A stretch of DNA of 60,498 nucleotides from Acidobacteriota bacterium. GTDB taxonomy: Bacteria; Acidobacteriota; Aminicenantia; Aminicenantales; Saccharicenantaceae. The notes beneath the pieces are model-generated. The model did not search any database, had not been told where the DNA came from, and worked only from the letters and a program-made list of their open reading frames with translations. How positions within the stretch are numbered: position 1 is the first letter of the stretch; every line of letters starts with the position of its first letter. Of this stretch, positions 26,209-35,112 are shown piece after piece. The stretch lies in assembly GCA_029569255.1 (NCBI GenBank), contig JAKQUO010000025.1:1-60498 (forward strand), given 5' to 3'. The position numbers and the translations under genes were made by a program.

Positions 26209-28188
26209 ATGAGAACAGGGGGAATGAGGGCCGCGGTTTTCGGGGCCGTCCTGCTCGCCGCCGGGGGGCTCCTGGCGCAGGGGCCGTACAGGGTGGTCGA
26301 CCGGGCGGGCGATTTCTATTACGGCCACATCAGCTACGTCGAGGACGGGCCCGCAGGCGCCGTTCCGACGGTCCTGCGCGAAGGCCGGGCCGAGCCCGAG
26401 GCGGCCGTGGTCAACCTGCCCGTCGGCCCGGGCGACACGGTCCGGACCTCGGGCGAACGGCGCGTCGAGGTCCAGTTCGACACCGGGACGATCGTCCGGC
26501 TCGACTTCGCCACCGTGTTCCGGGTCGAGACCATCCTGGCCCGGAGCCTCAGCAAGCTCGACGATCTCTCGGTCATGAGCCTCGAGCGGGGCCGGATCTA
26601 CGTTCAGTACCGGGAATTTGACCGCAAGGAGATGTTCCAGGTCCTGACCGCCAACGCCGCCGTGCGGATGAAGCACAACACCGTGGCCATGGTCGCGGTC
26701 CCCGCCGACGGCGCGACCGAAACGCAGGTGAAATACGGCCGGGCCTTCGTTCGCTTCGGACCGGACGACCGGTCGCTCGACGACCGGACCGTCCTCAAGG
26801 GCCAGCGGCTCGTCGTCCTGGCCGACCACCGGTCCGAGCTGGCCGCGGCCATCGACGGAACGGACTTCGAGCTCTGGAACAACGAGGTCAACGCCCGCTT
26901 CGGGGAGCTCCACGAGGGGCTGAGCGCCCTGCCCAAGCCCCTCCAAAGGCTCCCGAGGGCCGTCCATTATTTCGCCCAGGCCTACGGCAGCCGCTACGGC
27001 GAGTGGCTCTGGGACGACGTCTACGGCTATGTCTGGCGCCCCTTCATCGACAACGGCGCCTACCCCTGGGGCTGGCAGCCCTATATCTACGGGAACTGGG
27101 CCGCCTATGGGAACCAGCCGTTCTGGATCCCCGGGGAGCCGTGGGGCTGGATCCCCTACCATCTCGGCGTCTGGCATTGGAGCAAGAAGATCGGCTGGGT
27201 CTGGCTGCCGGGCTCGATGTTCGCCCCGGCCTGGGTGACCTGGGACTTCTATTTCGGCTACGCCTGCTGGCGGCCCTGGGGCCTCTACGACTGGATGTTC
27301 GGCGGCTACGATCGTTTCGGGTGGGCGGGGATGTACGGCTCCGGCTTCTACTACGCCGACGGCCTGTGGCGCTACGGTCCCTCCGGCGGCGGGGAGGCCG
27401 CTCCGACCGTCGTCCGCAGGGACCAGCTCCGGCGGCCGGACCGCGCGTCCTATCCCGTCCCGGCCGAGCTGAAGAAGGTCATCAAGACCGTCACCGCCGC
27501 CTACAACAGGGGCGATGCCCGGGTCCGCGAGGAGGCCGCCGAAGCCTCGAGGCACCTCGTCTTCGTCGCCCGCCGCGATCTCGGCGCCCGGTCGATCGCC
27601 GAGAAGGCCCTGACCTGGGACCGGGTCCCCAAGGCCGGCCCGCCTACGGACGGCTCGGACGGCCGGCTCCGGCGCGCCGTCGAGCCGCAGCGGGAAGTCT
27701 CCCGTTTCCTCCGCGGCCTCGACGGGCCGGCCGCGGCGCCGCGGACGGTCGCCGAGCCCGACGTCGCCGGCAACGGGCGCGGCGGCGTCAGGGTTTTACC
27801 GTCCCGGGCGGCGGCGCCTGCCCTCCGTTTCCGGGATTGGAACCCCGACCTGCGCGTCGCCCGGGAGCTCGGCGTCCGCATCGAGTACGGCGGCGCCCGC
27901 AACGAGGTCCGCTGCCCCGAGCTCCGCTTCTCCTCGCGCGACCGCGAGACGGGCGGGGAGCGGGCCCCGCACCTGACCCCGCGGGGAATCGCCTACGGCC
28001 CGGCCACGTCCCTCGGCGGCGACCGCTCCCTGCGGCCTTACGATCCCTCGCCGGCTTCTGCCGGTTCGGCCTCTTCGGGCGGTCCGGGAGGCGCCTCCGC
28101 GTCGTCCGCGGGCTCGTCCCGCGGCGCGGAGAGCCGCGGCGCCGGGGAATCCAAGGGCGGCGGCGAAGGCGGGAAGATCAAAAAGTAG
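26209..28188 (+). CDS. Exported FecR-domain / DUF6600 Trp-rich protein
   Basis: 659 residues from ATG 26209, which has GGGAGAGA just upstream; an ATG at 26179 is less likely. A signal peptide ends near LLAQ (~residue 24). Residues ~60-130 form a FecR-type domain ([28 protein letters not shown]). Residues ~265-385 are the DUF6600 region, dense in Trp/Tyr/Gly ([53 protein letters not shown]). The C-terminus is low-complexity Ser/Gly/Ala. It is probably a periplasmic or surface protein of unknown role; the FecR part here is not next to a sigma factor or receptor. Its stop overlaps the convergent M23 gene by 11 bases. Confidence 0.85.
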   Translation: MRTGGMRAAVFGAVLLAAGGLLAQGPYRVVDRAGDFYYGHISYVEDGPAGAVPTVLREGRAEPEAAVVNLPVGPGDTVRTSGERRVEVQFDTGTIVRLDFATVFRVETILARSLSKLDDLSVMSLERGRIYVQYREFDRKEMFQVLTANAAVRMKHNTVAMVAVPADGATETQVKYGRAFVRFGPDDRSLDDRTVLKGQRLVVLADHRSELAAAIDGTDFELWNNEVNARFGELHEGLSALPKPLQRLPRAVHYFAQAYGSRYGEWLWDDVYGYVWRPFIDNGAYPWGWQPYIYGNWAAYGNQPFWIPGEPWGWIPYHLGVWHWSKKIGWVWLPGSMFAPAWVTWDFYFGYACWRPWGLYDWMFGGYDRFGWAGMYGSGFYYADGLWRYGPSGGGEAAPTVVRRDQLRRPDRASYPVPAELKKVIKTVTAAYNRGDARVREEAAEASRHLVFVARRDLGARSIAEKALTWDRVPKAGPPTDGSDGRLRRAVEPQREVSRFLRGLDGPAAAPRTVAEPDVAGNGRGGVRVLPSRAAAPALRFRDWNPDLRVARELGVRIEYGGARNEVRCPELRFSSRDRETGGERAPHLTPRGIAYGPATSLGGDRSLRPYDPSPASAGSASSGGPGGASASSAGSSRGAESRGAGESKGGGEGGKIKK

Positions 28189-29521
28189 CGACGGGCGCGA
28201 CGGCGAGCGTCCGGACGATCTCGGGCAGCCGCAGCGCCAGGTCGAGCCGGGCGACCTCTTTCCCATAATCCTCGAGGAATTCCCGGCGCAGGGGATCGGC
28301 CGGCTTGAACTTGTGGCCGAGGGGGTTGACCGGGCCGCCGTGGTGGTAGATCCGGTAATCGAGATGGGGGCCGGTCGAGTCGCCCGAGGTCCCCACGTAC
28401 CCGACGATGTCCCCGCCCTTGAGCGAGGCGCCCTTGCGGACGCCGGGCCCGAACCGGCTGAGATGGAGATAGGCCGTCTCATAGGTGTTCTTGTGGCGCA
28501 ACTTGACCGCGTTGCCGGCCGCCCCATCGCGGCCGGCGAAGGCGACCTCGCCGTCGGCCGTGGCCTGGACCGGCGTCCCGATGGGGGCGGCGTAATCGAC
28601 GCCGTAGTGCGGCCGGTAGACCTTGTAGATCGGGTGGAGCCGGCTCGACGAGAAGCGCGAGGTGATCCGGGGGGTCAGGAACTTGATCGGCGAGCGGAGG
28701 AAGTCCTTCCGCCGCGAGCCGCCGTTCTCGTCGAAGTAGTCGGCCGTCTTGGTGTCGGGGTAGACGAAGCGGTAGGCCCGGAAGACGCGGCCCTCGTTGA
28801 CGAACTCGGCGGCCAGGATGTCCCCGTAGCCGGCGAAGCGGCCGTCGAGGTAGCGCTTCTCGACGAAGACGCGGAACGAGTCGCCCTTGCGCAGGTCGGT
28901 GTTGAAGTCGATGTCCCAGCCGAAGCAGCGCTCGACGATGTCGATGGCCAGGCTGTCGGTCTCGCCGGCCCTGTTCAGGGCCCCGACCAGGCTGTCCTCG
29001 ATCGTTCCGGAGACATAGGCCGGCCGGAACTCGACCGGGACGTAGGTCATCTCCGCCCGGATCCCGGCCGGATCGTTGTGGACGACGAGGCGGCTCGTCC
29101 CGTCGACGTCGTATTCGAGCCGCTGCCACGGCCCGTCGGGGAGTGAGGCCAGCCGGAGCTCCCGGCCGGCCCGGATCCGGCCCAGGTCGTAGGTCGGCTT
29201 GACGGCCTCCCGGAGGTCGTGGACGGCCCGGTTGTCGAAGCCGCGCTTGAGGAGGATCTCGGCCAGCGTCGACCGGGGCGGGACGCGGATCGTCTCCTCG
29301 ATCAGCTCCGGGGGCGGCGTCTCGGCGACGGCCGCGGCCGGCGGCGCCGGGACGGCGGGGGCCTTCGCCCCGGGCGCGACGACCGCGCGGACGAGAAAGA
29401 CGAGGCCGGCGACGACCGCCGCCAGCGCGGCCAGGGCCGCGGCGAGGCGGCCCTGGTTGAGCCGGCCCCGGCGCCGGGCCTGGCCGGTTCCGGGTCCGAA
29501 GAACGGCGGCTTTCGTCCCAT
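28178..29521 (-). CDS. M23-family (LytM-type) metallopeptidase, membrane-anchored
   Basis: 447 residues from ATG 29521 (GGAGAGG directly before it). One N-terminal membrane anchor (~22-44) is followed by a Pro/Ala-rich linker, a LysM/OapA-like region (PRSTLAEILLKRGFD) and a beta-rich middle (RYLDGRFAGYGDILAAEF). The M23 domain is at the C-terminus: RPHYGVDYAAPIGTPV supplies His and Asp ligands, TAYLHLSRF the catalytic His, and TGPHLDYRIYHHGGPVNPL the last block. In this block the usual HxH reads H-L-D, placing Asp at the third zinc position. It probably cleaves peptidoglycan cross-links (MepM-like). It lies at the end of the M28-psd-pssA run. Confidence 0.92.
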   Translation of the reverse strand: MGRKPPFFGPGTGQARRRGRLNQGRLAAALAALAAVVAGLVFLVRAVVAPGAKAPAVPAPPAAAVAETPPPELIEETIRVPPRSTLAEILLKRGFDNRAVHDLREAVKPTYDLGRIRAGRELRLASLPDGPWQRLEYDVDGTSRLVVHNDPAGIRAEMTYVPVEFRPAYVSGTIEDSLVGALNRAGETDSLAIDIVERCFGWDIDFNTDLRKGDSFRVFVEKRYLDGRFAGYGDILAAEFVNEGRVFRAYRFVYPDTKTADYFDENGGSRRKDFLRSPIKFLTPRITSRFSSSRLHPIYKVYRPHYGVDYAAPIGTPVQATADGEVAFAGRDGAAGNAVKLRHKNTYETAYLHLSRFGPGVRKGASLKGGDIVGYVGTSGDSTGPHLDYRIYHHGGPVNPLGHKFKPADPLRREFLEDYGKEVARLDLALRLPEIVRTLAVAPVATF

Positions 29522-29535
29522 CCTCTCCGCGGCCC

Positions 29536-30297
29536 TCAGAGCGGGATGGTCTTCGGCTCCGCTTTCTTCCGGCGGCGCTTCCGCAGGGCCCGGACGAGGG
29601 CCGCCGTCGGGCCGGAGAGGACGTTGAGCCCGAAGTAGGCGAGGAGGAAATAGCGCGGGTAGAAGAGCACGCCGACGAGGAGGACGGCCACGACGAGGGC
29701 GTTGCGGATATCGATGCGCCGGCCCAGGAGGGCCGTGACGAAGTTCCGGTAGGGGAGCGTGCTGACCATGCACAGGGAGACGAGGAGCGTCACGACGGCC
29801 ACGAGGAACCCGGAGCCGCGGTCGGCCAGGGGGACCGGATGGAAGTTGACGATGGAGGCCATGAAGATGGCCGCCGAGGGGACGGTCAGGCCCTGGTAGT
29901 GCTTGCGGTCCGTGGGGACCTTGGTCCGGACGTTGTAGCGGGCCAGCCTGAGGACGCCGGCGGTCAGGAAGACGAAGCTGAAGAAGACGGCCGGCGGCCC
30001 GGCCATCTCCAGGCCCCAGTAGTAGAGGAGGACGGACGTGGCCAGGCCGAACGAGACGGCGTCGGCCAGCGAGTCGAGCTCGATGCCGAAGTCGGACGGC
30101 GTGTGGGTCGCCCGGGCGACCAGTCCGTCCAGGCCGTCCATGAGCGCGGCGACGATGATGAGGATGGCGGCCGAACGGTAGCGCCCCCGGAAGGTCAGGA
30201 GGACGCTCATGAATCCGAAGAAGAGGTTGGTCAGCGTGAAGAGGCTGGGCACGACGCTGACGCCGTGATGCGGCGGCTTCTTGATCCTCACGGTCAT
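29536..30297 (-). CDS. pssA: CDP-diacylglycerol--serine O-phosphatidyltransferase
   Basis: 253 residues with about seven membrane spans. The CDP-alcohol phosphotransferase motif DGx2ARx8Gx3Dx3D is complete (DGLDGLVARATHTPSDFGIE followed by LDSLAD). It condenses CDP-diacylglycerol and serine to phosphatidylserine. It overlaps the psd stop/start by four bases (ATGA), so substrate maker and decarboxylase are co-expressed; together they make phosphatidylethanolamine. The C-terminal tail is basic (RALRKRRRKKAEP). Confidence 0.96.
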   Translation of the reverse strand: MTVRIKKPPHHGVSVVPSLFTLTNLFFGFMSVLLTFRGRYRSAAILIIVAALMDGLDGLVARATHTPSDFGIELDSLADAVSFGLATSVLLYYWGLEMAGPPAVFFSFVFLTAGVLRLARYNVRTKVPTDRKHYQGLTVPSAAIFMASIVNFHPVPLADRGSGFLVAVVTLLVSLCMVSTLPYRNFVTALLGRRIDIRNALVVAVLLVGVLFYPRYFLLAYFGLNVLSGPTAALVRALRKRRRKKAEPKTIPL

Positions 30298-30923
30298 GGC
30301 CGGACCTCGCCGATGACGGTCCGGCCGGCCTTCACCTTGTCGCGGAGGCCGACCTTGACCGCGACCCGCGCGGGGAGGGTCAGCTCGACCCGGGAGCCGA
30401 AGTACATCAGGCCGACCTTCTCGCCCCGCTCGACCGCGTCGCCGGCCTTGACGAAGGCCTTGATGCGGCGGGCGGTGACGCCGACGATCATCTTCAGGAC
30501 CAGGTCGGCCGGGCCGGCCTTGAAGACGAGGGTCCGCGATTCGTTGCGCCGGCCGGCCTCCGGCCGGTAGGCGGGCAGGAACTTGCCGGCCTGGTAATCC
30601 GACCGGGCCACCGTCCCCGCGAGCGGGGCCCGGACGAAGTGGACGTCCAGGAGGGAGAGGAAGACGGTGATCCGCTTCGCCGGGCCCTCCAGATCGGGCG
30701 GGCCCGGGGCGTCGTCGACCCCCAGGACCTCGCCGTCGGCGGGGGAGACGACGAGGCCTTCTCCCGGCGGCGGGACGCGTTCCGGATCGCGGAAAAAGAA
30801 GGCGAACGCGCCGGCGAAGAGGAAGAACAGGACGGCGAGAGCGCCGAGACCGAGAAGGCCCCAGAGGACGGCCAAAACGACGGCGCCCAGGATGAACGGG
30901 AGACCCTCTCTGGCCACTCTCAT
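30294..30923 (-). CDS. psd: Phosphatidylserine decarboxylase (short archaeal-type)
   Basis: 209 residues. One or two N-terminal hydrophobic segments, then FFRDPERVPP, LVVSPADGEVLGV, FLSLLDVHFVRAPLAG and the self-cleavage site YFGSRVELTLP, where the G-S bond yields the pyruvoyl group. Short Psd/archaetidylserine decarboxylase-type enzymes lack the long N-terminus of the E. coli form. It converts phosphatidylserine to phosphatidylethanolamine. ATG is 14 bases after the M28 gene stop and it overlaps pssA. Confidence 0.95.
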   Translation of the reverse strand: MRVAREGLPFILGAVVLAVLWGLLGLGALAVLFFLFAGAFAFFFRDPERVPPPGEGLVVSPADGEVLGVDDAPGPPDLEGPAKRITVFLSLLDVHFVRAPLAGTVARSDYQAGKFLPAYRPEAGRRNESRTLVFKAGPADLVLKMIVGVTARRIKAFVKAGDAVERGEKVGLMYFGSRVELTLPARVAVKVGLRDKVKAGRTVIGEVRP

Positions 30924-30936
30924 CGCCCCTCCTCCC

Positions 30937-32409
30937 TCACCGGTCGGCCCAGGCGAACGCGGCCAGGAAGGCCAGCTTGGCGGCGTCGGCCATGATGTCG
31001 GGATTGATCCGGTAGATCGTGTCCCCGGTCCGGTGGTAGGCGAGGTGGGGGCCGTTCGAGCCGAACGTCGCGGCCGGGAGGCCCTTGAGGAAGAACGGGG
31101 CGAAGTCGGAGCCGCGGACGCCGACGCCGCTGATGACGCCCAGCCCGCGGAGGATCTTGACCGACTTGTCGGCCTCCTCGATGGCCTTGCGGAACGCGTC
31201 CGGGTCGGCCCCGACGGCGCCCCAGAGCCCGTCGCCTTCCCCGGTCATGTCGAAGTTGATCATGCCCGCGACCTTGTCGAAGGGGCCGGGGACGTGGTCG
31301 GCGAACCAGGTCGAGCCCTGGAGCCCCAGCTCCTCGCCGCCGAAGAGGGCGACGACGACGGAGCGCTTGGGCTTGCGGGCCAGCGCGGCCAAGGCCTTGC
31401 CGGCCTGCATGGCCGTGGCGCTGCCGCTGGCGTTGTCGTCGGCGCCGGGGAAGAGGAGGCCCATGTGGGTCCCGGTGTGGTCGAAATGCGCGCCGATGAC
31501 GACGCACTCGCGGCGCAGCCTCGGGTCGGCGCCTTCGATGTACCCGACGACGTTGTAGCCGACGGCCTGGGGGAAGTGCCGCGAGGCGACGGCCAGCCGG
31601 ATCCTGGCCGCGAGCGGGAACGAGATGGGCCGCTTCCAGGTCGTCAGGGCCTTCTTCAGGTCGGCCGCGGTCGAGCCTGTCCCCTCGAGGACGGCGTCCA
31701 TGACCTTCTCGCTGATCTCGGCCGGGGTGAAGCCCTCGAGGTAGTCGCCGTTGGGATTGGACTGGACCTCGGGATAGATGTAAACGACGCCGAGGGCGCC
31801 CTTGTCGCGGGCCGTCGTCATCCGGGTCCGGTGTTCGTCGTGGACCTGCCACTTCCGGTCGCCGTCGGGGGTGCCGCGGAAACAGAGGACGAACTTGCCC
31901 CGGGGGTCGATCCCGGCGTAGTCGTCGTAGCCCAGGCCGGGGGCGGAGATGCCCCAGCCGGCGAAGACGGCCTCGGCCGTCCTGTCGGCGCTCGCGGAAT
32001 AGAGAAGGGGCAGGAAGTCCTCCTCGGGCCGGAGCTTCATCTCCTTGAGCGCCGGGGCCTTGCCGGCCTCGGGCTTGCCCTCGGGGAGGAAGATCGACAT
32101 CTCGGCCCTGTCGATGACCGTGTAAGGCGACGGATAGGGCTGGAGGTAGCGGTCCTTGCCCGAGAGGGGCTTGAGCCCCCAGGCTTCGAACTTGCGGGCC
32201 GCCCACTCGGCGGCGGCCGTGTAGCCGGGGTGGCCCGTCAGGCGCCCGGCGTACTCGGGCGAGGCCAGCGTCTTGACGATGTCGTAGGCCTCGGCCGGGC
32301 TGATGGCCTTGAGGCCGGCCTGCAGGTTCCGGTCGGGCGCCTGGGCGGACAGGGCCGCCGCCAGGAAGGCGATCGAGGCCAGGAGAGGGAGTTTACGGGT
32401 CTTGGGCAT
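30937..32409 (-). CDS. Exported M28-family zinc aminopeptidase with PA domain insert
   Basis: 490 residues from ATG 32409, giving a clean signal peptide (LPLLASIAFLAAALSAQ). The region around residues 120-230 is PA-like (AVFAGWGISAPGLGYDDYAG and DPRGKFVLCFRG). M28 zinc ligands are complete: GAHFDHTG (His), GADDNASGSA (bridging Asp), FGGEELGLQGS (catalytic Glu-Glu), NFDMTGEGD (Asp) and AYHRTGD (His). It likely degrades peptides in the periplasm or outside the cell. It has its own promoter and is followed by psd, pssA and M23, with gaps under 16 bases. A second M28 gene of similar design lies at 39614. Confidence 0.94.
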   Translation of the reverse strand: MPKTRKLPLLASIAFLAAALSAQAPDRNLQAGLKAISPAEAYDIVKTLASPEYAGRLTGHPGYTAAAEWAARKFEAWGLKPLSGKDRYLQPYPSPYTVIDRAEMSIFLPEGKPEAGKAPALKEMKLRPEEDFLPLLYSASADRTAEAVFAGWGISAPGLGYDDYAGIDPRGKFVLCFRGTPDGDRKWQVHDEHRTRMTTARDKGALGVVYIYPEVQSNPNGDYLEGFTPAEISEKVMDAVLEGTGSTAADLKKALTTWKRPISFPLAARIRLAVASRHFPQAVGYNVVGYIEGADPRLRRECVVIGAHFDHTGTHMGLLFPGADDNASGSATAMQAGKALAALARKPKRSVVVALFGGEELGLQGSTWFADHVPGPFDKVAGMINFDMTGEGDGLWGAVGADPDAFRKAIEEADKSVKILRGLGVISGVGVRGSDFAPFFLKGLPAATFGSNGPHLAYHRTGDTIYRINPDIMADAAKLAFLAAFAWADR

Positions 32410-32426
32410 GATATTCACCACAGCCG

Positions 32427-32455
32427 ATAATAAACGCATCGGCCTCAAAAGTAAA
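32427..32455 (-). promoter_or_regulatory. Sigma70-type promoter for the M28-psd-pssA-M23 run
   Basis: On the minus strand TTTACT (32455-32450), 17-base spacer, TATTAT (32432-32427), about 18 bases before ATG 32409. Confidence 0.55.
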
Positions 32456-32612
32456 CCGCCCCTGTCCGGGGCCGAGAGGGCGGCTCGGAGAATTCCCTGC
32501 CGCCTCTTGCTGGCTCCGACCGGTAGACGGCGTATTCGCCGCTTCATGCTCACTCCGAGGACACCCCTCAACCCCGTCTTCCGCGGCCTTGCCGGACGTT
32601 GACTCGATCGCC

Positions 32613-32807
32613 TCATTTCTTCAAGAGCTTGCGGCGGGCGATCTCCTTTTTGACGGCCGGGTGGAGGAGGAAGATATAGTAGATGGCCAGGAGGAGGACA
32701 ACGAGGCCGAAGCGGGGGACGTCGCCCCGGAGGAGCGAAACGAGGGCGTAGCCCAGGGCGGCCAGGAGGCCGCCGAGATGCAGGAACGGGAAGACCTTGT
32801 CGAACAA
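32613..32807 (-). CDS. Small two-span membrane protein, start uncertain
   Basis: A 64-residue frame from TTG 32807: LFDKVFPFLHLGGLLAALGY, then ALVSLLRGDV, a second hydrophobic stretch FGLVVLLLAIYYIFLLH and a basic tail (KKEIARRKLLKK). The two-span topology with positive end looks like a real small membrane protein. It follows the cyclophilin stop by two bases, so it may be translationally coupled. The start is doubtful: there is no ATG or GTG, and the only AGGA is too close to the TTG. I do not recognise the family. Confidence 0.45.
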   Translation of the reverse strand: MFDKVFPFLHLGGLLAALGYALVSLLRGDVPRFGLVVLLLAIYYIFLLHPAVKKEIARRKLLKK

Positions 32808-32809
32808 TC

Positions 32810-33367
32810 CTACTTGACGACCGTGGCCGAGAGGATCGTGACCGGCTCGAGGGGCACGTTCTGGTGGCCGCGCTTGCCGCCGGTCGGGACCTTGGCGATG
32901 GCGTCGACGACGTCCATGCCGGCGACGACCTTGCCGAAGGAGCAGTACTTCATCTCGTCCAGGCGGAAGTTGTCGACCAGATTGATGTAGAACTGGCTGG
33001 TGGCGCTGTCGAGCTCGTTCGTCCGGGCCATGGCCACCATGCCCCGGGCGTTGGTCAGGCCGTTGCCGGACTCGTTCTTGATCGGCGCCTTGCCGCTTTT
33101 CGTGGCCATGTCGGCGGTCAGGCCGCCGCACTGGATCATGAAGCCGGGGATGACCCGGTGGAAGATCGTCCCGTCGTAGAAGCCCTCCTCGACGTAGCCG
33201 AGGATGTTCTTGACCGTGACCGGCGCCTTGGCCGGGTAGAGCTCGATGGTGATGTCGCCTCGGCTCGTCTTGAGCAGGACCTTGGGGTTGGCCTGGGCCT
33301 GGGCCAGGGCCGCGCCGGCCAGCAAAAGACCGGCCGTGACGAGGATCGGAAGGATGTGCCGGGTCAT
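32810..33367 (-). CDS. Exported cyclophilin-type peptidyl-prolyl isomerase
   Basis: 185 residues. Signal peptide [18 protein letters not shown] to AQAQA, then a cyclophilin domain: [36 protein letters not shown] (the catalytic FHRVIPxFMxQ block) and [20 protein letters not shown]. It speeds up cis-trans proline isomerisation of periplasmic proteins (PpiA-like). AAGGAGG lies five bases before ATG 33367. The mRNA leader contains a small stem with a UUCG-type loop (33384-33398). Confidence 0.95.
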   Translation of the reverse strand: MTRHILPILVTAGLLLAGAALAQAQANPKVLLKTSRGDITIELYPAKAPVTVKNILGYVEEGFYDGTIFHRVIPGFMIQCGGLTADMATKSGKAPIKNESGNGLTNARGMVAMARTNELDSATSQFYINLVDNFRLDEMKYCSFGKVVAGMDVVDAIAKVPTGGKRGHQNVPLEPVTILSATVVK

Positions 33368-33399
33368 GAGGGCCTCCTTGAGAACGCTCCGAAAGCGTC

Positions 33400-33428
33400 A
33401 AAATAGCAGAATCGGCCGGGCGAATCAA
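33400..33428 (-). promoter_or_regulatory. Sigma70-type promoter for the cyclophilin gene
   Basis: On the minus strand TTGATT (33428-33423), 17-base spacer, TATTTT (33405-33400), about 33 bases before ATG 33367. Confidence 0.55.
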
Positions 33429-33449
33429 ACTCCGGGGATTCCGCCGCGC

Positions 33450-33479
33450 TTGCAATCCCCCGGCCGGCCGTGGTATAGG
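33450..33479 (+). promoter_or_regulatory. Sigma70-type promoter for the efflux operon
   Basis: TTGCAA (33450-33455), 18-base spacer, TATAGG (33474-33479). The expected transcription start falls at 33485-33487, on the GTG of the first gene, so that gene may be leaderless. Confidence 0.5.
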
Positions 33480-33486
33480 AACGAGC

Positions 33487-33771
33487 GTGACGACGAGTTC
33501 TCGGAGACGGACGGGCCTGCGGGTCCTGTTCTTGGCGGCCTTCGCGGCCGTCACCCTGGGCATCGGCTTTTTCCATACGGAGAGCGGCCCGTTCGGCGGC
33601 GAGGACTGCCCCGCCTGCCACTTCCTGACCTCGTCGCTTTCGACCAGCCCCGGCATCGCGCTGACGGTGCCGGCCCTGCTCTGCCAGGGCCCGCTCGCCC
33701 CCGACGAGCCCCTGCGCGCGGTCGAGACCTTCGTCCTGTCCCTCTGCTCGCGGTCCCCTCCGCAAGCCTGA
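33487..33771 (+). CDS. Small membrane protein with CPACH motif heading the RND efflux operon
   Basis: 94 residues from GTG 33487. One membrane span at ~11-30 (LRVLFLAAFAAVTLGIGFF) is followed by FHTESGPFGGEDCPACHFL and further Cys residues at the C-terminal part (ALLCQGPL, LSLCSRSPP). The CPACH block could bind a metal ion or a heme, but a single short motif is not proof of either. It is 69 bases upstream of tolC-, adaptor- and pump-like genes in the same direction, suggesting an accessory or sensing role in metal efflux. No named family recognised. Confidence 0.6.
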   Translation: MTTSSRRRTGLRVLFLAAFAAVTLGIGFFHTESGPFGGEDCPACHFLTSSLSTSPGIALTVPALLCQGPLAPDEPLRAVETFVLSLCSRSPPQA

Positions 33772-33840
33772 CCCCCCTCCGCGCCGTTCGACCGTCCTTC
33801 ACCCGGTGACGGGGTCCCTTGTGCGGACCGAGGAGAAGAC

Positions 33841-35112
33841 ATGGCGAAGTGGAAACGCCTGGGCGCGGCCGCGGCCGCCGCCTTCCTGATGATCGCCCCT
33901 TCCGCGCTCGCGGGGGACGGGCCCGCCGACGGGCTGACCCTGCGGCAGTGCATCGACATCTCTCTCGCCCGGAACCCTCTTTGGCTTTCGGCCGAGGAGG
34001 ATTACCGGGCCTCCTTGGCCCGGGTCCGGCAGGCCCGGGAGGCCCCCCAGCCGTCGCTCGATTACGACTCCGACCTCCAGCCGCGGCTCTTCGACTTCGG
34101 CGGCTCGGGAGAAGCGTATTTCGGCGTCAGCCAGACCCTCGAGTTCCCGGGGCGCCGCTCCCTTCGCGGCAAGATCGCCGCGTCCGAATCGCGCGAGGTC
34201 CTGGCCGACAAGGACCTCTTGAGGCTGGACGTCGTCTTCCGGGTCAAGGAGGCTTTCTACGCCGTCCTCCGGGCCGGGGAGAGGCGCAAGTACGCGGCCC
34301 AGGACCTCGGGCTGGCCCGGGATTTCCTGGCCAAAGCCGAGGCCAAGTTCGAGGCGGGGGATGCCGCCAAGCTCGAGGTCGTGCGGGCCGGCGTCGAGGC
34401 CTCGAAGGCGGCGACGGCTCTCAAGCTCGCCGAGAACGACGTCCTTCTGGCCAAGGCCCGCTTGAACTACCTCCTGGGCCGGGCCAAATTCGAGCCCCTC
34501 GAGGTCCAAGGCGGTCTCGTCCGCGCTCCCGTGCCCATCGACCGGGAGGCCCTCGTGGAGCGGGCGCTCCGGTCCCGCCCCGAGGTCGCCCGGATCCGGG
34601 CCGGGCTCGAGAAGGAGTCGCGGCGGAAGTCCGACGCGGCCCTGAGCTATCTGCCGGACTTCGCCCTGAGCCTGTCGCGCCACCGCTTGGCCGGCGAAGC
34701 GACGACCTGGGACTTCAGGCTGTCCTTCCCCGTCCCGCTGTTCTTCTGGCAACCCGCCCGGGGACGGATCGCCGAGGCCCGGGCCAATATCCGCTCTCTC
34801 GAGCGGCGGTCCAAGGACCTGGCGAACCGCATCGGCCTGGAGGTCGGCGAAGCCTGCTTCAACGCCCGGACGGCCGCGGAGCGGATCGTCCTCTTCGAGA
34901 AGGAGATCCTGGCCCAGGCCGAGGACGTCTACGAGCTCGTCCTGTTCAGCTTCCAGGAAGGCGAGGCCAGCGGCATCGAGCTCATCGAGGCCCGACGGAG
35001 CCTCCTCGAGGCCCGGAGGGCCTACGCCGACGCCCTCTACGACCACAGCCTCACGATCGCGGTCCTGGAAAGATCGGTCGGAGGCCCCTTGGAAGGAGTC
35101 CCCCATGAATAA
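33841..35112 (+). CDS. TolC-family outer-membrane efflux protein
   Basis: 423 residues with a signal peptide (AAAAAAFLMIAPSALAGD). Two OEP repeats of long helices are visible (LTLRQCIDISLARNPLWLSA at the first start; KAEAKFEAGDAAKLEVVRAG and FQEGEASGIELIEARRSLLE carrying the FxxGxxSxxELxxAR-type pattern of CusC/CzcC proteins). It would form the trimeric outer-membrane duct for the pump encoded two genes downstream. GAGGAG lies five bases before ATG 33841; the stop overlaps the adaptor gene by eight bases. Confidence 0.93.
   Translation: MAKWKRLGAAAAAAFLMIAPSALAGDGPADGLTLRQCIDISLARNPLWLSAEEDYRASLARVRQAREAPQPSLDYDSDLQPRLFDFGGSGEAYFGVSQTLEFPGRRSLRGKIAASESREVLADKDLLRLDVVFRVKEAFYAVLRAGERRKYAAQDLGLARDFLAKAEAKFEAGDAAKLEVVRAGVEASKAATALKLAENDVLLAKARLNYLLGRAKFEPLEVQGGLVRAPVPIDREALVERALRSRPEVARIRAGLEKESRRKSDAALSYLPDFALSLSRHRLAGEATTWDFRLSFPVPLFFWQPARGRIAEARANIRSLERRSKDLANRIGLEVGEACFNARTAAERIVLFEKEILAQAEDVYELVLFSFQEGEASGIELIEARRSLLEARRAYADALYDHSLTIAVLERSVGGPLEGVPHE

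Noticed and set aside
32410..32616. N-terminal extension of the first M28 peptidase
   Set aside because: The extension runs through a good promoter and hides the signal peptide that starts at ATG 32409.
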